A stretch of DNA of 64,000 nucleotides. It comes from Flavobacterium jejuense. GTDB taxonomy: Bacteria; Bacteroidota; Bacteroidia; Flavobacteriales; Flavobacteriaceae. Shown in pieces: positions 35,101 through 43,170 of the stretch. Below the pieces are notes generated by a model that saw nothing but the letters and a program-made list of their open reading frames with translations, was not told where the DNA came from and searched no databases. Position 1 is the first letter of the stretch; each line of letters starts with the position of its first letter. The translations under genes were made by a program, and so were the position numbers. Location: positions 32,370-96,369 of the forward strand of contig NZ_VEVQ02000018.1 of assembly GCF_006491595.2 (NCBI RefSeq), given 5' to 3'.

Positions 35101-36015
35101 GAAGTCGTTTAAACTTTTATTTTATTGAATTTTTTTAGTGCAATTATTATGAAAGCTAGATAATTAAAGCCTAACCAGCTAGCTATTGTTGCGTAAATCT
35201 ATTTAGTAAGGACCTAAAACTGTCCATCCATACATTTGTTCTCTCAATTTTATATAGCTCATTATAAAGCAATTGGTCGAAATATACATCTCTATCATTA
35301 TCTCCATTCCTTTTATTGAAATAAACATTTGGATTTATTTCTTTTTTCTTACAACACAACCTAAATTCTTTCGAATCAAAACCTGCATCAGCATTTAAAA
35401 AAGTCCATTAACTGGTATATTGGCTTGTTCTAACGTTCCTATTACTACTTCAAACTGGATTTCAATATTATAAAGATCATTATGGTTACCCGCAACTGGG
35501 TTTGAAATTGTTAATGGCAACCCTTGTCTGTCACTTAGATACAGAGCATTTGTTGTTTTGCGTTTCTTTCTGCCTTGGTATTCAGCTTCTTCACCACCTC
35601 TAATTGCAGAAGTATGACTGCTAACAAAATCAACACTCGAAAGATCAAATTTTGATTTATTTTTCTCTAAAATACAAATCTAACTATTCTTTAAAACATC
35701 TTTCTTACACCATTTACGATAATGATAATAAATAGATTGCCATGTCAAGAATTCATCATCAAACAATGATTTCACTGGTAGTTGATGCCATTGAAGACCT
35801 GTTTTTAATTTATAAAGAACCGCATTTACTATTTCTTCTAGTGGAACCGTTACTTGAAAACCTCTTTTTGCTAAAGGTAAAAAAGGAACAATTTCAGTTT
35901 TTATTATATCTTTGCTAAGTACACTGTAAATAAGGGTTGATTTTGAAATGATTATGTTTTGCAACACAAATTTCGTCAACCTTTTTTTATTTACAAAATA
36001 AGTTTAAATCACTTC
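35101..36015. mobile_element. Degenerate IS5-type insertion sequence with terminal inverted repeats
   Basis: Outer ends GAAGTCGTTTAAACTT (35101-35116) and, in reverse complement, GAAGTGATTTAAACTT (36000-36015) match at 14 of 16 bases. They bracket about 915 bases filled by a broken transposase. TCTTTT occurs just outside both ends (35094-35099 and 36016-36021) and may be a target duplication, although this requires uneven end placement. The element borders the peptide operon on its 3' side. Confidence 0.72.
35109..35979 (-). pseudogene. IS5-family transposase, broken by one stop and two frameshifts
   Basis: Reading from the right end, the N-terminal part (LEEIVNAVLYKLKTGLQWHQ, WQSIYYHYRKWCKKDVL) stops at a TAG near 35680. 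The same frame continues with SSHTSAIRGGEEAEYQGRKK and TTNALYLSDRQGLPL to GLF-stop. A one-base shift resumes at NADAGFDSKEFRL and continues to RTNVWMDSFRSLLNRF. A second shift reaches the C-terminus SWLGFNYLAFIIIALKK and a TAA at 35109. All three lesions are within one recognisable IS5-type transposase, so it is inactive. The first codon may be TTG. Confidence 0.85.
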
Positions 36016-36132
36016 TCTTTTAAAATGTTAATTTTAAGCCTTTGATAGGTAATTGTTTTCTTGATTACTTGTTTGTAATAATAGAGTACTTTTCTATATG
36101 TTTTTCTTCACCTCTTAATATAGTTTTATTGG

Positions 36133-36252
36133 TTAGTAGAATAATACTTTAAAAGCCAAAAGTATTGCAAGTACACTAAAAATAGATATAATAATTCCTA
36201 TTATTGTATATTTAGGTGAAATTTTTCCAAGGATGTCATTGTTATTTTTCAT
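36133..36252 (-). CDS. 39-residue single-TM peptide overlapping the exporter stop
   Basis: A short ORF whose ATG shares a base with the TAA of the C39 ABC exporter (TAATG), a strong sign of translational coupling. The product starts MKNNNDILGKISPKYT, followed by one hydrophobic helix (IIGIIISIFSVLAILLAF) and ends KVLFY. It could be a small membrane accessory or immunity peptide, or the remaining N-terminus of a HlyD-type adaptor lost by decay. A different frame stays open for about 25 more codons after its stop. The IS right end lies about 120 bases downstream. Confidence 0.5.
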   Translation of the reverse strand: MKNNNDILGKISPKYTIIGIIISIFSVLAILLAFKVLFY

Positions 36253-38420
36253 TATTCTCCTAGTTCTAATTGATTTTTAATTAAGCTATAATATTTTCCT
36301 CTTAATTGTATTAATTCAGCATGAGTACCTCGTTCAATTAAGTCTCCATTGTCCAATACAATTATCTGATCAGCATTTTTTACAGTTGATAATCTATGAG
36401 CAACAATTATCATGGTTTTATTCTGAAAATAAGAATCTATATTATTAACAATTATTTTTTCATTTTCAGCATCTAATGCATTAGTTGCTTCATCAAAGAA
36501 TAAATAATCTGGATTTTTATAGATGGTTCTGGCAATAAACATTCTCTGTTTTTGACCTTGACTTATTCCAACTCCTTCTGGACCAATTATTGTATTTTCT
36601 TTTAATGGAAGTCTATCTACAAATGATTTTATATTTGCTAATTCTAATGCTTTATTAAATTTATTTAGATCGGGTTCTTCGTCTAAAGTGATATTATATT
36701 TTATTGTGTCTGAAAAAATAACACTATCTTGAAGAATTACACCGCATTTATTTCTCCATAATTGGTTATTTATTTCGTTGATATTGTGTTCACCAACTTT
36801 AATAATACCATTTTTTTGTTTGTGAAATTTTAATAATAATTTTAGAAGAGATGTTTTTCCGCTTCCGCTAACTCCTACAATGGCAGTAGTTTTGTTTTTT
36901 GGAATGGTTAAATTAATATCTTTTAAGATAAGTGTTTTGTTGTCGTATGAGAAATCAACATTTTCTAATTGTAAATCTAAAATATTGTTTAATTCATTTA
37001 TTTCAGATAAGTTTTCTTCGTCCTTTTTATTGTGAATTTCGTTTAATCTTTCAAAGCTAACTTTTACAAGTTGAAATTGTAAAACAAAATTGATAAATTG
37101 ACCTATTGGACCATTTAAGCCTCCTAGAATAAACATTATAGACAACATTGTTCCTATTGTTAGGCTTCCATTCATAACGGCTATTGAAGCAAAGAATACA
37201 ACTAAAATTGTTTGAAAAAAACTAACAAATCTATAGCTTTCATATTTTTGTGTAATTTTTAATTTTTCAATATTGTTAAGATATAAATTCTTTTGAATTT
37301 TTTGCCACTGTTCTGTTTTTTGTTTTTCTAGATTATTTAATTTAATTTCCTGTATTGAGGAGATTAATTCATATATTTTATTTTGATCATTAGATTGAAG
37401 AGCAAAATTTTTATGATCATTAATCCTTATTTTTTCTAAAAAACTAAAAATCCATATTAATTCTATAATTGTACCAATTACTACTACTAAAAAGATATTT
37501 AAATTAAAATAAAATAGAATTGAAGAATAGATTAAGATGCTAAAAAAAGAAAATATAGTTTGAATTAGATCTTTTGATAAAAAGCCCTCTATCCGTTTAT
37601 GATCTTGTATTCTTTGTATTAAATCACCAATGTTTTTTGAATTAAAGAATCGAATGGGTAATTTCATTAATTTAATAAGAAAATCAGAAATGATAGACAA
37701 ACTAATTCTACTACTTATATGAATGAACAGCCATGATCTATAAAATTCTAATGATATTTTGCTTATGAAAACAATTACTTGTGCTAATAGAACTAAATAT
37801 ATAAAGTTTAAGTCTTTAAATAACACACCTTTATCTATAATTTTTTGTGTAAAAAAAGGGAAAATAAGTTCTATACAAGAAGATAGTAATAGAGTTAATG
37901 AAATTAATACTAATTGTATTTTATGGTTTCTTAAATATTTAGTTACATAATTTAAATTTACTTTTTTATCTTCGTTGGTATTAGTATTATTAAATATGAC
38001 TTCAGTAGGTTCTAATAATAAAATTATACCTTCTTCTTCGTTTTGTGTCCAGCCTTTTAAGAATTCTTCTTTTTTATATACTGTTTTCCCAAAAGCAGGA
38101 TCAGCAACATAAATTTTATTTTTTTCAATCTTATAAACAACTACAAAATGATTTTGATTCCAAAAAAAGATAGCTGGAGTAGAGATATTTTCAGATGCTT
38201 TTACTAAATCTAATTTTACAGTTAAAGTTTTAAAACCTAACTTTTTTGATATTTTTTCTAAATCTGATATGGATATGCCTTGTTTCAGTAAATTGGAATT
38301 TATAATAGTATCATTATCAATACCAAAACTATTATTATAATACTTACCTATCATTTTTAGACATGCGAAACCGCAATCTTGACTATCTAATTGTTTAAAG
38401 AAAGGAAATTTTTTTATCAT
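36252..38420 (-). CDS. C39 peptidase-containing ABC exporter (bacteriocin/RiPP type)
   Basis: A 722-residue inner-membrane exporter from the ATG; an in-frame TTG five codons earlier is less likely. The N-terminal C39 peptidase has Cys16 in LDSQDCGFACLKMIGKYY and the His/Asp block NHFVVVYKIEKNKIYVADP. It then has six TM helices (about 160-440). The nucleotide-binding domain has Walker A VGVSGSGKTSLL, signature ISQGQKQRMFIARTI, Walker B YLFFDEATNALD and the H-loop VAHRLSTV. It should cut leaders after GG and export the peptide. It lies in one run behind the peptide, radical SAM and Cys-rich genes. Confidence 0.93.
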   Translation of the reverse strand: MIKKFPFFKQLDSQDCGFACLKMIGKYYNNSFGIDNDTIINSNLLKQGISISDLEKISKKLGFKTLTVKLDLVKASENISTPAIFFWNQNHFVVVYKIEKNKIYVADPAFGKTVYKKEEFLKGWTQNEEEGIILLLEPTEVIFNNTNTNEDKKVNLNYVTKYLRNHKIQLVLISLTLLLSSCIELIFPFFTQKIIDKGVLFKDLNFIYLVLLAQVIVFISKISLEFYRSWLFIHISSRISLSIISDFLIKLMKLPIRFFNSKNIGDLIQRIQDHKRIEGFLSKDLIQTIFSFFSILIYSSILFYFNLNIFLVVVIGTIIELIWIFSFLEKIRINDHKNFALQSNDQNKIYELISSIQEIKLNNLEKQKTEQWQKIQKNLYLNNIEKLKITQKYESYRFVSFFQTILVVFFASIAVMNGSLTIGTMLSIMFILGGLNGPIGQFINFVLQFQLVKVSFERLNEIHNKKDEENLSEINELNNILDLQLENVDFSYDNKTLILKDINLTIPKNKTTAIVGVSGSGKTSLLKLLLKFHKQKNGIIKVGEHNINEINNQLWRNKCGVILQDSVIFSDTIKYNITLDEEPDLNKFNKALELANIKSFVDRLPLKENTIIGPEGVGISQGQKQRMFIARTIYKNPDYLFFDEATNALDAENEKIIVNNIDSYFQNKTMIIVAHRLSTVKNADQIIVLDNGDLIERGTHAELIQLRGKYYSLIKNQLELGE

Positions 38421-38477
38421 TTTATTACTGGGCAAACTTTACATATTTTAATACCTTCTTGATAATACTATCTGCAT

Positions 38478-38735
38478 TTATCTCTTAATTATGCAGTTTT
38501 CAGAATTATAAATTATTGTATTTTTAATATTGTTTAAAATTTTAGATGGAATTAAACATTCTTTTCCTGTCCAATTAGTGCATTCTTTTGTTTCACAGGT
38601 AGCAGATAATCGCGCATTATTTTTTGGTAAATTATTTTTTAAATTTGAATCAAGATAAATAAGTATACCATCTTTATCATAATATCCTATTACTTCATTT
38701 GAATTTTTGCTATCATTATTAGGACATTTTTTCAT
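38478..38735 (-). CDS. Small Cys-rich protein, 85 aa, inside the peptide operon
   Basis: Not recognised by family. It has five cysteines: Cys4, Cys47, Cys52, Cys60 and Cys81. CETKECTNWTGKEC holds a CxxxxC(x7)C arrangement around a Trp-Thr-Gly, looking like a small metal or Fe-S site. The N-half (NEVIGYYDKDGILIYLD) looks like a short beta hairpin. It starts 10 bases after the 54-aa peptide gene and ends 57 bases before the exporter start. Possible roles are maturation partner, second precursor or immunity; sequence does not decide. Confidence 0.65.
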   Translation of the reverse strand: MKKCPNNDSKNSNEVIGYYDKDGILIYLDSNLKNNLPKNNARLSATCETKECTNWTGKECLIPSKILNNIKNTIIYNSENCIIKR

Positions 38736-38744
38736 ACTATTATT

Positions 38745-38909
38745 TTATTCTCGGATTATTTTTTCAAAACCAACTCTTTCAAATATTAGTTCTCTATATT
38801 GTGTGAGGATTGTATTTTTAGTTTCTAATGCATTAATAGAGTTCTTGATAATATTATTTTTACAGCCATTTAATAGCTCTAAATCGTTATTTGAGAATAT
38901 TACTTTCAT
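38745..38909 (-). CDS. 54-residue peptide, paralogue of the GG-motif peptide
   Basis: A short ORF starting MKVIFSNNDLELLNGC, eight bases after the radical SAM stop. Its C-terminal 17 residues (YRELIFERVGFEKIIRE) match the end of the 58-residue peptide (YQELAYERYIFEKIIHE) at 11 of 17 positions. The middle helix also aligns (IKNSINALE with LKNAILDLE). The aromatic residues Tyr38, Phe43 and Phe48 keep the same five-residue spacing. It has no GG, so it may not be a C39 substrate. It could be a second precursor with another cleavage rule, a decoy, or an immunity peptide. Confidence 0.68.
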   Translation of the reverse strand: MKVIFSNNDLELLNGCKNNIIKNSINALETKNTILTQYRELIFERVGFEKIIRE

Positions 38910-38917
38910 CACTTTTT

Positions 38918-40180
38918 TTAATTGGTTATTAATTCATTTTTCCTAAAACTTTCTAATAAATCCATATATCCGGTAGACTCTATATTAGGAATGTTATTTT
39001 CAATCATCTCTAAAGCTTCTTCATAAGTAACTTTTTTTACTCCTGATTCCTCGATTATTTCATTTGGAATATCATCAATTATTACATTTTGTATATGTGT
39101 AATTACTTTTAATAAATCTTTGCAATAAATAGATGGGTTATTAAATCCATTTTTTGAATTATACCTATGTGGTAAATAGCCTCCTCCACAAACTTCATTT
39201 ACAGGACAGGCTAAACATTTTTTGGCTAAATATTTTTTACTATTATAATATGTTTTTATTAGGTCGCTATGAAATACGTCGTCTAACTCATTTGTAGCAA
39301 GATTAAATTTGTGTTTTGTAAATTCTTCACCGCATATTTTTAAAACATCTAAAGGCTCTATATCTCCATTTGTTTCTACTACGGCAATCTTGTTTTCTCC
39401 TTTTCCAGCACTTTCTGTTCCTCTTTCACTTCCAAGAATATAACTAATTATATCCTCAAATTTTCTTATTCGAAGTCTTTCTTTATCATCTAACTTATAC
39501 CAATAATCAAATAATTCAATCAACCAATTTGAATTTTTAAGATCTGATATTACGATATCGTCATTGCTTAAAGTGTCATAGTTTTCGTCTAATAGTAAAA
39601 AGTTTATACCAGTAAAACTTAAACTTTTGAATGTTTCATAAGATTCAATAGGAGATGCTTCTAAATTTACTACAGATAAGCAACCTATAGGGTGATTGAG
39701 ATGTTTTTTTGCAACTTCAATTCCTTTTTTTACATTTTCAAAGGTTCCATTTCCTTTTTTATCAACTCTATATTGGTTATTAATTTTTTCATTTCCGTCT
39801 AAACTTATACCAACACCTACATCATATTCATTAAGTAATTTACAATGTTCTTCACTAATTAATATACCATTAGTTTGTACTGCAAAACTTATATTTATGG
39901 AAGATTCCTTGTCTAAACTGCTAAGTGTTTCTAAAAAATATCTTAAATCATTAACATCAGTTAGTAAAGGTTCTCCACCATGAAGTATTACATAAAACTT
40001 CTTCAATTCATGTTTTACACAATGATTTTTTATTTTATTTTTTAAGTTTAATATTGTTTCTTTCGACATAAATTTTGGTTGTGATTTATATGATTGATCA
40101 GCATGATTATACATATAACAATAAGTACAATTTATATTACATCTACTAGCAATTTTGACAACTAAAGCTTCTATATTCAT
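38918..40180 (-). CDS. Radical SAM/SPASM peptide-modifying enzyme
   Basis: A 420-residue maturase. Cys14, Cys18 and Cys21 in RCNINCTYCYMYN bind the radical SAM 4Fe-4S cluster, followed by the HGGEPLL and FAVQTNG elements of the barrel and GVGISLDG. The C-terminal SPASM region holds Cys283, Cys322, Cys325, Cys331 and Cys353 (CLACPVNEVCGGGYLPHRY, IYCKDL) for auxiliary clusters. The GGYLPHRY...YC pattern recalls the FxsB/XyeB group that makes three-residue aromatic cyclophanes, which is an inference. It sits 77 bases after the peptide gene, with a hairpin in between. Confidence 0.93.
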   Translation of the reverse strand: MNIEALVVKIASRCNINCTYCYMYNHADQSYKSQPKFMSKETILNLKNKIKNHCVKHELKKFYVILHGGEPLLTDVNDLRYFLETLSSLDKESSINISFAVQTNGILISEEHCKLLNEYDVGVGISLDGNEKINNQYRVDKKGNGTFENVKKGIEVAKKHLNHPIGCLSVVNLEASPIESYETFKSLSFTGINFLLLDENYDTLSNDDIVISDLKNSNWLIELFDYWYKLDDKERLRIRKFEDIISYILGSERGTESAGKGENKIAVVETNGDIEPLDVLKICGEEFTKHKFNLATNELDDVFHSDLIKTYYNSKKYLAKKCLACPVNEVCGGGYLPHRYNSKNGFNNPSIYCKDLLKVITHIQNVIIDDIPNEIIEESGVKKVTYEEALEMIENNIPNIESTGYMDLLESFRKNELITN

Positions 40181-40215
40181 AATTTAGATATATAAGGTTA
40201 TTTTGAATGAAAGAT

Positions 40216-40245
40216 AGAGTCTGTATATAAATGTACACAGACTCT
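40216..40245 (-). promoter_or_regulatory. Hairpin between the precursor gene and the radical SAM gene
   Basis: AGAGTCTGT and ACAGACTCT form a perfect 9-bp stem with a 12-base loop, 12 bases beyond the peptide stop. It has no strong T tract, so it looks like a partial terminator or RNA-stabilising hairpin that would favour the precursor over the downstream genes. Confidence 0.55.
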
Positions 40246-40257
40246 AATTTAAACTAA

Positions 40258-40434
40258 TTATTCATGAATTATTTTTTCGAAAATATATCTTTCATAAGCT
40301 AGTTCTTGGTAGCCTGTAAACCCTCCTACTGCTTCATTTTCAAGATCTAAAATTGCATTTTTTAAAGCCTCATTTTCAATTAATCCAGACTTTTTTACTA
40401 ATAAATTAGTGTCTTTTTTTCTAAATGTAAACAT
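40258..40434 (-). CDS. 58-residue candidate RiPP precursor with GG motif
   Basis: A short ORF, MFTFRKKDTNLLVKKSGLIE onward, with a helical leader (NEALKNAILDLENEAVGG) ending in Gly37-Gly38. The putative 20-residue core is FTGYQELAYERYIFEKIIHE. The GG matches the C39 exporter encoded downstream, and the core has three aromatic triads YQE, YER and FEK (aromatics at 42, 47 and 52). A caveat: the residues at -7 and -4 are Glu and Ala rather than the classical Leu and Ile/Val. It is the first gene after the receptor gene, with its own dyad-rich upstream region. Confidence 0.78.
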   Translation of the reverse strand: MFTFRKKDTNLLVKKSGLIENEALKNAILDLENEAVGGFTGYQELAYERYIFEKIIHE

Positions 40435-40503
40435 AATTTTATAATTTTTGTGTTAAACATTGAATCATAGTTTATAGAGATTAATCCTTTTATTTTCACT
40501 CTT

Positions 40504-40558
40504 TTGCTTGCAAGCAATGGTCTATTTAAAAAATCTTTTCTTACATTGTACACTGTAA
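40504..40558. promoter_or_regulatory. Two dyad symmetries upstream of the precursor gene
   Basis: TTGCTTGCAAGCAA (40504-40517) is a perfect 14-base palindrome. TTACATTGTACACTGTAA (40541-40558) is an 18-base dyad with one mismatched pair. Both lie in the 143-base gap between the receptor stop and the precursor ATG. Neither has a T run, so they look like regulator sites rather than terminators. Confidence 0.5.
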
Positions 40559-40577
40559 AAATTAGATTATCAAATAC

Positions 40578-42962
40578 TTATTTAATTCTTTGTTTTTCTT
40601 CTTTATTACTACCAATTCTACCCTTAATTTTTAGTTCTTTACCAAAACTGTATACTAGTGATATTCTTATTCTTCTAACATCTCTATAATCAAGGTTAAT
40701 TTGTTTAATGTTATTTACATATTGTGTGAATGTTTGTTTATCTGTTTTTAAAATATCTATAGCATTAATAGATAATTGTAAATTCTTATTGAAAAAATTT
40801 GTTTTAAACCCTAAATTCAAGCGATAAAAGCTAGATAGTTTGTAACTCCCTGCTATTGAAGGTAAGTTATACATGAAGCCTAAGCTTAATTTATATTTTT
40901 TTTCTTTATCTAAAATAAAAGTATTGTTAGTTTTAAAACTACCAGACCAGTTAGATATATCAGGAATGATAGAGTTAATATTTGAATTTGTTTTATAATA
41001 AAAGATAGAAATATCACTATTATTTTCCCAGTAACTTTTTATTTTAAAGGAATAAGCTTCTAGAAAACCATAGTTAATTTGATTATAAAAATTATTTGGA
41101 GTAACTCTTTGAATAATTGAGTTAGGTTCTGTATAAGTAACTTGATCAAACCCATTTTTTATATGAGAAATATATAATAAAGAATATGAATTTTTATAGA
41201 TATATGCTAATTCGAAGTTATTAGTTACATATGGTTGTAAGAAAGGGTTTCCCTCTGAATAGTTAAAAGAAGTTGAATAAAATCTAAATGGGTTTAAGTC
41301 GTTATATGATGGTCTATTAATTCTCTTATTGTAATTCAATGAAATAATTTTATAATCATTAATCATGTAATTTAGATATAGGGTGGGAAATAGTTTGAAA
41401 TAATCATTCTTGTTTACTTGACTTAAAGTTTGAGAAACTCCTTTCGTTTGAGTGTTTTCAGCTCTAAGTCCAAATTGAAAGTCAAGTTTTTCAGTTAAAT
41501 TTTTTGTTCCTGAAAAGTATAGAGCTTGTATTCTTTCTTTATAGTTAAATGTATTAGATTGTAGCGTATCTTCGACAGGTGTTCTTGAAGTTGTATTATA
41601 AAATTGTACTATACTATTATTTTCAATGAATGTTAACTTTGTTCCAAAATTTAGATTAATCCACTTAGTAGGATAATCAAAATCTAATCGAGTTGTAACA
41701 ATGTCAATTTTTAAATCACTAAAATTATTAGCAGCAAAATAGTTATCGGGTTTTATTGTTCCATTAGGGAAAAAGGAATTACTATAAAAATCATTATCTG
41801 TTTTGGATTCATAGTTTACATAGTCAATGTCAAAATTTATTTTTCGTCCTAGGGTATCTAAATTGGTTATATAATATGCATTATATGTATTTGTCTTTCT
41901 TTTTATTTCAATTCTAGATTCATTTTTTATTAAAGAATCTAACATTTTTGAATTATTATAAATAAATGAATTGTTTTTAGTTTTTATTAATGGTAAACTA
42001 TTTGAAAATGAATATTCTCCACCAATTCTTGTTTTTGAGGAAATTTTATAATCAATAGTAGATCTGGTACTTAATGAATTTGAAAAACTTTTTCTAAAAC
42101 TTTCTTCTTCCCAAATATAGTTTGGATATTTAATTGAATATTCTTGATATGGTTTCATACTTCCATTAGAATAATTTACATCCGAAGTAAGCGTTAAATT
42201 GTTTTTTCTATAGTTTAAATTTAAACCACCAGAACCTATTGATGTCTTTGATTGAGAAAGTGAACTATTTAGGCTCCCATTAAAAGTATTATTTTTCACT
42301 TTTTTTGTAACAATATTAATTAATCCACTATTCCCTTGTGCATCATATTTTGCAGGAGGACTTGTGATTACTTCAATTTTTTTTATTTCGTCAGATTTTA
42401 GATTTTTTAAAAAACTAGTTAAATCTTCTCCTGATAAATTGATTAGTCTATCATTAATCATTACGTTCATACTACTTTTTCCAATCATTGATATTTGAGC
42501 ATTGTTTATTCTTAAACCTGGTGTTATCTTTAAAGCCTCTAAACCATTTCCACCACTTGCATAAACACTATTTTCAACATTAAAAACTAATCGATCAACT
42601 TTTCTCTCAATTAATTTCTTGTCTAAAGTGACTACAACTTCTTGTAAAGATTTTGTTGTGTTAATTTTAATTATTCCTATATTAGTATTACTACTCATTT
42701 GAAATTCCTTGTTATATAAAATATCTCCTATCTGTCTTATTTGTAAAATGAAATTCTCTCTTTCACTTTCTATAGTAAACATTCCATTTTTATCAGATAA
42801 TTCCATTTTTAAAGGAATACTATCTTTTGAAACTAATATTATTTCTGCAAAAGGAACGGGAATATTTTCATTACTCTGGATTTGTCCAGTAATTTTTATT
42901 TGTCCATTGATGTTGAAAGCAATTAATAAAAAGATTATTAAAGTTAAAGTTTTGATTTTCAT
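40578..42962 (-). CDS. TonB-dependent-receptor-like outer membrane beta-barrel protein
   Basis: A 794-residue outer membrane protein. A signal peptide ends near FNINGQ, and a CarboxypepD-like beta-sandwich repeat (IKITGQIQSNENIPVPFAEI) occupies about 20-95. A plug domain is at about 110-215 (LQEVVVTLDKK, VYASGGNGLEALKITPGLRI, NSGLINIVTKK). A long C-terminal barrel has many aromatic beta strands ending SLVYSFGKELK. It belongs to the OMP_b-brl_3 type. In other Bacteroidota peptide clusters such barrels accompany C39 exporters and may move or bind the peptide; here the link rests on adjacency and strand only. Confidence 0.9.
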   Translation of the reverse strand: MKIKTLTLIIFLLIAFNINGQIKITGQIQSNENIPVPFAEIILVSKDSIPLKMELSDKNGMFTIESERENFILQIRQIGDILYNKEFQMSSNTNIGIIKINTTKSLQEVVVTLDKKLIERKVDRLVFNVENSVYASGGNGLEALKITPGLRINNAQISMIGKSSMNVMINDRLINLSGEDLTSFLKNLKSDEIKKIEVITSPPAKYDAQGNSGLINIVTKKVKNNTFNGSLNSSLSQSKTSIGSGGLNLNYRKNNLTLTSDVNYSNGSMKPYQEYSIKYPNYIWEEESFRKSFSNSLSTRSTIDYKISSKTRIGGEYSFSNSLPLIKTKNNSFIYNNSKMLDSLIKNESRIEIKRKTNTYNAYYITNLDTLGRKINFDIDYVNYESKTDNDFYSNSFFPNGTIKPDNYFAANNFSDLKIDIVTTRLDFDYPTKWINLNFGTKLTFIENNSIVQFYNTTSRTPVEDTLQSNTFNYKERIQALYFSGTKNLTEKLDFQFGLRAENTQTKGVSQTLSQVNKNDYFKLFPTLYLNYMINDYKIISLNYNKRINRPSYNDLNPFRFYSTSFNYSEGNPFLQPYVTNNFELAYIYKNSYSLLYISHIKNGFDQVTYTEPNSIIQRVTPNNFYNQINYGFLEAYSFKIKSYWENNSDISIFYYKTNSNINSIIPDISNWSGSFKTNNTFILDKEKKYKLSLGFMYNLPSIAGSYKLSSFYRLNLGFKTNFFNKNLQLSINAIDILKTDKQTFTQYVNNIKQINLDYRDVRRIRISLVYSFGKELKIKGRIGSNKEEKQRIK

Positions 42963-43040
42963 GTTTTAAAACTCTCTTTTTAGGCTTAATATAAAATTTA
43001 CGAGTTATATATTAAGTTTTTATTGTTTATTTGTTTGACC

Positions 43041-43048
43041 CAAATGTA
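43041..43048 (-). promoter_or_regulatory. -7 box upstream of the receptor gene
   Basis: The minus strand reads TACATTTG (TAnnTTTG), 79 bases before the ATG. It is the likely start of the receptor/peptide transcription unit. Confidence 0.4.
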
Positions 43049-43115
43049 TCATATTGTAATGTTAAAAAGATATATATATATTGTGTATTTTGTTAAAGTT
43101 TTATATTTGTTGCAT

Positions 43116-43153
43116 AAAAAAAACCGTTATGATGTATCATAACGGTTTTTTTT
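43116..43153. terminator. Perfect 18-bp hairpin terminator
   Basis: Two perfectly complementary 18-base arms flank GT, with A8 at one end and T8 at the other. It terminates the DUF349 gene and insulates the receptor/peptide operon. Confidence 0.88.
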
Positions 43154-43170
43154 AAAGTTTAAAGTACTTT

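Noticed and set aside
34905..35102. 65-aa plus-strand ORF (Leu/Phe/Tyr-rich)
   Set aside because: It spans the TACGTA array, a terminator hairpin and the IS end, starts with a weak codon and has a composition expected from AT-rich noncoding DNA.
36016..36132. Remnant HlyD gene between the 39-aa ORF and the IS
   Set aside because: Only about 25 codons are open in another frame, with no recognisable HlyD motif; kept only as a possibility under the 39-aa peptide.
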